This document shows, piece by piece, positions 60,121 to 64,000 of a stretch of 64,000 nucleotides of DNA. How positions within the stretch are numbered: the first letter of the stretch is position 1; each line of letters starts with the position of its first letter. The stretch is from Kiloniellaceae bacterium (GTDB lineage Bacteria; Pseudomonadota; Alphaproteobacteria; Kiloniellales; J153), in contig JAJFGO010000091.1 of NCBI GenBank assembly GCA_021776095.1, positions 1-64,000 on the forward strand, given 5' to 3'. The position numbers and the translations under genes are program-made. A model generated the notes under the pieces. The model was not told the DNA's origin and did not search any database. It was given only the letters and a program-made list of their open reading frames with translations.

Positions 60121-60834
60121 TCAAAGTCCCTCGCTCGTTGCCTGGCTAAGGTATTCGAAGGCGCGATTGCCCGCGGCGGGATCCAACTGGTCCGCCTTTT
60201 CGCTGCGTTGGGCGCAACGCGCGAGGCGGTCCGCAAGGTAATCCCACAGCTCCTCGATCTCTTCGACCGAGCGTGGGTTGCAGCTGATTTCCATCACGGT
60301 CCGCCCGTCGATCATGCTCGAGGCGAACTCGGTGCGGTGATGAATCGTGACCGGGGCCACGGTTCCGGCCTGCGACAAGGCGATCGCGGCTTCCGCCGTG
60401 ATCCGGGCGCGCTGGGTGGCGCCGTTGAGGACGAAGACAAGCGGCTTGTCGAGTTTCTCGCAGAGGTCGACCGTGGCGCCCACCGCGCGCAGATCATGGG
60501 GGCTTGGCCGGGTCGGAATGACGACCAGATCGCACAGGCGTACGACCTGCTCAATCGTCGCGGTGATGGCCGGTGGCGTATCGAAGATCAGAAGTTCGAT
60601 CCCCATGTCGCGCATGCGCTCGATATCCTCGCCGAGGCGAGAAATGAAGGTTTGCGCGAACACCGGTGTCTCTGCTTTGCGGGAATTCCACCAGTCGGAC
60701 AAGCTGCCCTGCGGGTCGGTATCGATGATAGCGGCGGGGCCGGCACCGGCGCGCTCCGCCTGAACCGCGACATGCCCGGCCAAGGTCGTCTTGCCCGACC
60801 CGCCCTTCTGAGAGGCAAATGCCATGACCCGCAT
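60121..60834 (-). CDS. ParA-family ATPase
   Basis: A 237-residue ParA/Soj-like protein with intact deviant Walker A FASQKGGSGKTTLAGHVAVQ, Walker A' IIDTDPQGSLSDWWNSR, and Walker B LLIFDTPPAIT. No N-terminal DNA-binding domain is present, so it is a small (type Ib or orphan) ParA. Such orphans position chemoreceptor arrays, pili, carboxysomes or plasmids. The partner gene follows by 1 bp and a chemoreceptor gene lies divergently, so chemoreceptor positioning is one option. A CtrA-type box lies about 130 bp upstream. Confidence 0.9.
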   Translation of the reverse strand: MRVMAFASQKGGSGKTTLAGHVAVQAERAGAGPAAIIDTDPQGSLSDWWNSRKAETPVFAQTFISRLGEDIERMRDMGIELLIFDTPPAITATIEQVVRLCDLVVIPTRPSPHDLRAVGATVDLCEKLDKPLVFVLNGATQRARITAEAAIALSQAGTVAPVTIHHRTEFASSMIDGRTVMEISCNPRSVEEIEELWDYLADRLARCAQRSEKADQLDPAAGNRAFEYLSQATSEGL

Positions 60835-60957
60835 CGCCGACTGACTCCTGATGTACCGCTAACTGCACGTCGCACCGCGTTAGAGGGCTTACGTGCCGGT
60901 CGCCCAGTCACGGTGCCCAAGCCTTTGCAGGCCACGTACAAACTAGTCGCGGAATAA

Positions 60958-60972
60958 TTAAGAGGGGTTTAA
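60958..60972. promoter_or_regulatory. Candidate CtrA box (TTAA-N7-TTAA)
   Basis: TTAA (60958-60961), seven bases, TTAA (60969-60972) matches the CtrA consensus exactly. It lies 124-138 bp upstream of the parA start, in the intergenic region shared with the chemoreceptor. Consensus match is seen; binding is inferred. Confidence 0.5.
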
Positions 60973-61039
60973 CGAACAAAATCGTCATGAATTCAACACA
61001 GGTGTAGTAATATTGTGAAATAAAGATAATGGACCCGTT

Positions 61040-61144
61040 AGTGCTGCAACGCGATCATTGAGAGGCGCGACTGAGTTTTCCTCGTGACCCGGGCGGATAC
61101 GCGGTCAGGTCGAGAATTTCATGATCCAGGCGCGCCCTGTAAAA
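61040..61144 (+). pseudogene. Decayed 3' end of a second chemoreceptor gene
   Basis: In one frame, 61040-61141 aligns without gaps with the last codons of the intact chemoreceptor downstream. ATEFSS corresponds to ATELSK, and RGQVENFMIQARP to [13 protein letters not shown]. An in-frame TGA at 61085-61087 and AAA in place of the TAA stop show loss of function. By my count about 48 of 75 bases match over 61070-61144. The next 41 bases, through the hairpins to the G run, match at about 33 of 41. The rest of the gene is missing upstream. Confidence 0.75.
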
Positions 61145-61182
61145 CGCGACATCGCCGCCGCTCCACCGGTGGAGGCGCGATT

Positions 61183-61212
61183 AAAAAGGGGGCTGTTTCA
61201 GCCCCCTTTTTT
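61183..61212 (+). terminator. Rho-independent terminator (orphan, from the decayed chemoreceptor)
   Basis: AAAAAGGGGGCTG (61183-61195) pairs perfectly with CAGCCCCCTTTTT (61199-61211) across a TTT loop, with the T run continuing. Just upstream is a perfect palindrome CTCCACCGGTGGAG (61161-61174). The same two-hairpin order follows the intact chemoreceptor gene at 63841-63899. Confidence 0.85.
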
Positions 61213-61687
61213 ATTGTCAGGCCGACCTGGAAATACTGTCAGAGGCACAATTCATCGCCCGAAATGCAGCCATCAAAAGTAGTGCAGGTGTAATCCGGCG
61301 CGGGTCGCAGCGTTTCACTTCGACCTACAACGGCCATTTATCAACGGCCATTAGTCAAAAAAGCACGCAAAAGTAGAAAGAACATAATAACCATTCAACG
61401 AGAAAGACTATTTTTAGTTTCAATGATAAGTAGCTTTTACCCCGATAAAATCAAAAATTGTGGTTTTTTTGAGTCAATCAAAACGAGAAAACGACTCGAA
61501 TATATCGTTTTTGTCCTAAGGTAGTTGTTTGTTAAATCTTATACTTACGAGTAGTTCATGAGTGCCCGATTCATACGGTCGTGACTTGCGGAACCTATCA
61601 CGCCTATGAGGGCGATGAAACAAGGGCTAATTCGCCGCATTTGCCGGTGACCGTCCGCCACTCTTGGGAATTTGGGAGACTGATACC

Positions 61688-63829
61688 GTGTCATCCTTCT
61701 TTAAAGGTCTTGGCTTGAACCAGATCCGGTCCAAACTCAGCGTAATGTTTTTGTTGTTCGGCATATTGCCGGCTTTGGCGATCTTCGCGGTCTTTTTCGT
61801 TTCGGAGTCCAAGTTTGAAACTGCCTTCATGAAACCGGCAGAATTTAACGCGGCGGCGATCAATGACGTAATCGACCGCAACCTCTTTGAGCGCTACGGC
61901 GACGTGCAGGCCTTCGGGCTCAACGCCGCGGCCCACGATCCGGCCAACTGGAGCGACCGCAGCGCGGGCAACCCGCTGACCGCGGCGATGAACGGTTACA
62001 TGACCGGCTACGGCATCTATCGCTTGATGGTCCTGGTCGATACCGTAGGCCAGGTCCTGGCGGTCAACACGGTCGATCCCAAGGGCGCGGCCCTGGACAC
62101 GGGCGCGGTCTACGACCTGCGCTTCGACAATGCCGTTTGGTTCAAGAACGCCATGAGTGGGCAATTCTTGGAAGGCGCGAACGGTTTCACCGGTACGGCG
62201 GTCGAGCAGCCGGCGCCCAATGGCCTGATCGGTGGGCTCTACGGCGACGACGGCTACACCATGGCCTTTGCCGCGCCGGTCAAGAACGCCTCGGGGCGGA
62301 CCCTCGGCGTCTGGGTCAACTTCGCCGACTTCAGTCTGGTCGAGGAGATCGTGGCCAAGTTCTATACTGACCTGGCGGCGCAGGGCATGGCCAGCAGCGA
62401 GATCACGATACTCGACCCGCAGGGCCGCATCATCGTCGACTACGACCCCGTGGGCCAGGGCTGGAGCACCTATCAGCGCAACTCTGAGATTATCGGGAAG
62501 TTCAACCTGGCGGAAAAAGTCGAAACGGCAGCGCGTGCAGTCAAGGGTGAAGCCGGTGCGACGGTCGCGACACACGCGCGCAAGGGTGTGGAGCAAGTGG
62601 GCGGCTTTCACCGCAGCGCCGGCGCCTACGACTATCCCGGTCTCGGTTGGTCCGCTCTGGTGCGCGTCCCGGTGGAGCAGGCTTTCGCGTCGGTCAGGAA
62701 CGTCGAGCTGGTAATGGTCATTGCTATAGCTATCGCGGCCGTCACGATCTTGGCCATCGGCTTGTTCATTGGCACCATGGCGGCCCGGCCGATCATTGCC
62801 ATGACCAATGCCATGGGCCAACTTGCTGAGGGCAATAAGACGATCGAGATTCCGCACGTCGACCGCAAGGATGAGATCGGCAGCATGGCCGGCGCGGTCC
62901 AGGTCTTCAAGGACAACGCGATCGAGGTCGACCGTTTGAAGGAAGAGCAGGAAGACCAAGCCAAGCGCGCGGAGGAAAAACGCAAATCGGACATGCTTCA
63001 ATTGGCCGACGATTTCGATGCCAGCGTCGGCAAGATCGTCGAAGCGGTTTCGGCGGCCTCGACTGAGATGCAGGCTACCGCGCAGTCCATGTCGTCGACG
63101 GCGGAGGAGACCAGTCGGCAAGCCACTTCGGTCGCGGCGGCTTCGGAGGAGGCCTCGACCAACGTGCAGACGGTGGCAAGCGCTGCCGAGGAGTTGTCGA
63201 GCTCTGTCACCGAAATCGGCCGCCAAGTCGCGGAATCCACCCAGAGAACGACCCAGGCGGCGGAGCAGGCGCGCACAACCAACGCGCAAGTCGAGCAATT
63301 AGCCGACGCCGCTCAGAAGATCGGCGAGGTGGTTAGCTTGATCTCCGATATCGCCGAGCAAACCAATCTGCTGGCCCTCAACGCGACCATCGAGGCAGCG
63401 CGCGCCGGGGAGGCCGGCAAGGGCTTCGCGGTGGTGGCCTCCGAGGTCAAATCCCTGGCCAATCAGACCGCCAAGGCGACCGAGGACATCTCGGCCCAGA
63501 TCGGCGGGATCCAGGGCGCGACCGGGGACGCGGTCAATGCGATCCGGGAGATCAGTGCGACCATCGAGACGGTGCACGAGATCGCCTCGGCGGTTTCGGC
63601 GGGGGTCGAGGAACAAAGTGCGGCGACTCAGGAAATCGCTCAGAACGTCCAGCAGGCCTCGGCAGGCACCAGCGAGGTGTCGAGCAATATCGCCGGCGTC
63701 ACCCAGGCGGCAAGCGAGACCGGCAGCTCGGCGCAGGAGGTTCTAACCGCGGCGACCGAACTCTCCAAGCAGTCCGAGCTAATGCGCAGCCAGGTCGACA
63801 GCTTCCTGAGCCAGGTGCGGGCTGCTTAA
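61688..63829 (+). CDS. Methyl-accepting chemotaxis protein
   Basis: A 713-residue transmembrane chemoreceptor. TM1 is at about residues 17-38, a large periplasmic sensor region (about 39-340) probably of the double-CACHE type, TM2 at about 341-363, HAMP at about 364-418, and the cytoplasmic signalling hairpin to the end. The tip [21 protein letters not shown] is the near-invariant CheA/CheW-binding motif (in two adjacent parts, about 557-577). No C-terminal CheR pentapeptide is present. GTG 61688 is chosen since GGGAG lies about 9 bases upstream; TTG 61664 is less likely. The ligand is unknown. Confidence 0.93.
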   Translation: MSSFFKGLGLNQIRSKLSVMFLLFGILPALAIFAVFFVSESKFETAFMKPAEFNAAAINDVIDRNLFERYGDVQAFGLNAAAHDPANWSDRSAGNPLTAAMNGYMTGYGIYRLMVLVDTVGQVLAVNTVDPKGAALDTGAVYDLRFDNAVWFKNAMSGQFLEGANGFTGTAVEQPAPNGLIGGLYGDDGYTMAFAAPVKNASGRTLGVWVNFADFSLVEEIVAKFYTDLAAQGMASSEITILDPQGRIIVDYDPVGQGWSTYQRNSEIIGKFNLAEKVETAARAVKGEAGATVATHARKGVEQVGGFHRSAGAYDYPGLGWSALVRVPVEQAFASVRNVELVMVIAIAIAAVTILAIGLFIGTMAARPIIAMTNAMGQLAEGNKTIEIPHVDRKDEIGSMAGAVQVFKDNAIEVDRLKEEQEDQAKRAEEKRKSDMLQLADDFDASVGKIVEAVSAASTEMQATAQSMSSTAEETSRQATSVAAASEEASTNVQTVASAAEELSSSVTEIGRQVAESTQRTTQAAEQARTTNAQVEQLADAAQKIGEVVSLISDIAEQTNLLALNATIEAARAGEAGKGFAVVASEVKSLANQTAKATEDISAQIGGIQGATGDAVNAIREISATIETVHEIASAVSAGVEEQSAATQEIAQNVQQASAGTSEVSSNIAGVTQAASETGSSAQEVLTAATELSKQSELMRSQVDSFLSQVRAA

Positions 63830-63840
63830 AGCGCGGCGTC

Positions 63841-63899
63841 GCCGCCACTCCGCCCGTGGCGGCGCTATCGGAAAGGGGGCCAGTTCGGCCCCCTTTTTT
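63841..63899 (+). terminator. Double hairpin terminator of the chemoreceptor gene
   Basis: First stem GCCGCCAC/GTGGCGGC (63841-63848 with 63856-63863), then AAAGGGGGCC/GGCCCCCTTT (63872-63881 with 63887-63896) followed by a T run. The arrangement and much of the sequence are shared with the orphan terminator at 61161-61212. The last 100 bases of the window hold no gene that I can see. Confidence 0.85.
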
Positions 63900-64000
63900 C
63901 GTGCCCGGTGCTGAGCCGCACTGTCGTGTCAGGATAACGACTCGGCGAAATCGGATAAGTTTGCCCAGCCCTTTGGTTTAGCGTGCGACGGGAGATGTCC

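Larger units (their letters stand above)
60835..61687. other. Long intergenic region between parA and the chemoreceptor gene
   Basis: This 853-bp gap contains a TTAA-N7-TTAA box (60958-60972), the decayed 3' end of a chemoreceptor gene (61040-61144) with its two hairpins, and then about 470 bp of AT-rich DNA (61213-61687). The last part presumably holds the promoter of the intact chemoreceptor; I see no convincing -35/-10 pair, tRNA or ORF there. A weak inverted repeat AAAACGA/TCGTTTT lies at 61488-61511. Confidence 0.6.

Noticed and set aside
61084-61293. Open reading frame of 69 codons over the orphan terminator region.
   Set aside because: It crosses the strong terminator hairpin, has no Shine-Dalgarno and no recognisable protein features. 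It is in a different frame from the chemoreceptor relic.
61413-61448. Possible sigma28 (flagellar) promoter: CCCGATAA at 61441-61448 with a TTTAGTTT element at 61413-61420, upstream of the chemoreceptor gene.
   Set aside because: The spacing between the two elements is about 9 bases too long for sigma28, and the site lies about 240 bp from the start codon.

Overview
The window is high-GC chromosomal DNA from an alphaproteobacterium, most likely a Rhodospirillales-type or related marine lineage (inference). The grounds are the S10-spc-alpha ribosomal order with adk between secY and rpsM, an ATP12 F1-ATPase assembly chaperone, a MipZ-type division ATPase, a CtrA-type receiver domain, an alphaproteobacterial Cpa/Tad pilus locus and a DctPQM TRAP transporter.

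Layout. Positions 1-14516 are a translation supercluster on the + strand: the tuf 3' end, then S10, L3, L4, L23, L2, S19, L22, S3, L16, L29, S17, L14, L24, L5, S14, S8, L6, L18, S5, L30, L15, SecY, Adk, S13, S11, RpoA and L17. A near-consensus sigma70 promoter precedes rpsM. Positions 14699-24234 hold quality-control and housekeeping genes: a DegP protease, RarA, an isochorismatase-fold protein lacking its catalytic triad, an RluC-type pseudouridine synthase, a D-threonine aldolase-like enzyme, a HAD phosphatase, AsmA and ATP12. Positions 24248-26207 are a minus-strand block (DUF899, GFA, AHSA1/SRPBCC, ArsR) with a palindrome over the arsR start codon. Positions 26350-33219 carry the two propionyl-CoA carboxylase subunits, spaced by a GST, RlpA and a DUF900 hydrolase, then a HEPN-like protein and acylphosphatase. 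Two different interspersed inverted repeats sit in the convergent gaps at about 28.55 and 33.3 kb.

Positions 33388-45682 look like a catabolic island for an organic acid. It holds an aldo/keto reductase, a GntR/FCD regulator, a giant FAD/Fe-S 2-hydroxyacid dehydrogenase, a serine-glyoxylate-type aminotransferase, a TRAP transporter, an enoyl-CoA hydratase, a CaiB-type CoA-transferase and a 2-hydroxyacid dehydrogenase. The regulator probably acts on palindromes in the AT-rich divergent region 38187-38489.

Positions 45907-59654 are a minus-strand Tad/Flp pilus locus (tadC, tadB, cpaF, cpaE, cpaD, cpaC, cpaB, cpaA, flp). Upstream of it lie the most unusual gene in the window, a CtrA-like receiver domain fused to a MipZ-type ATPase, then an uncharacterised coiled-coil protein, a TPR-SPOR lipoprotein and a PAS_5 protein. 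Next come a ParA plus small basic partner pair with an exact TTAA-N7-TTAA (CtrA-type) box upstream, a decayed 3' end of a chemoreceptor gene that keeps its terminator, and an intact chemoreceptor (61688-63829). Three ParA/MinD-superfamily proteins (CpaE, REC-MipZ, ParA) therefore lie within about 11 kb of pilus and chemoreceptor genes. This suggests a locus devoted to placing surface machinery in the cell and coordinating it with the cell cycle.
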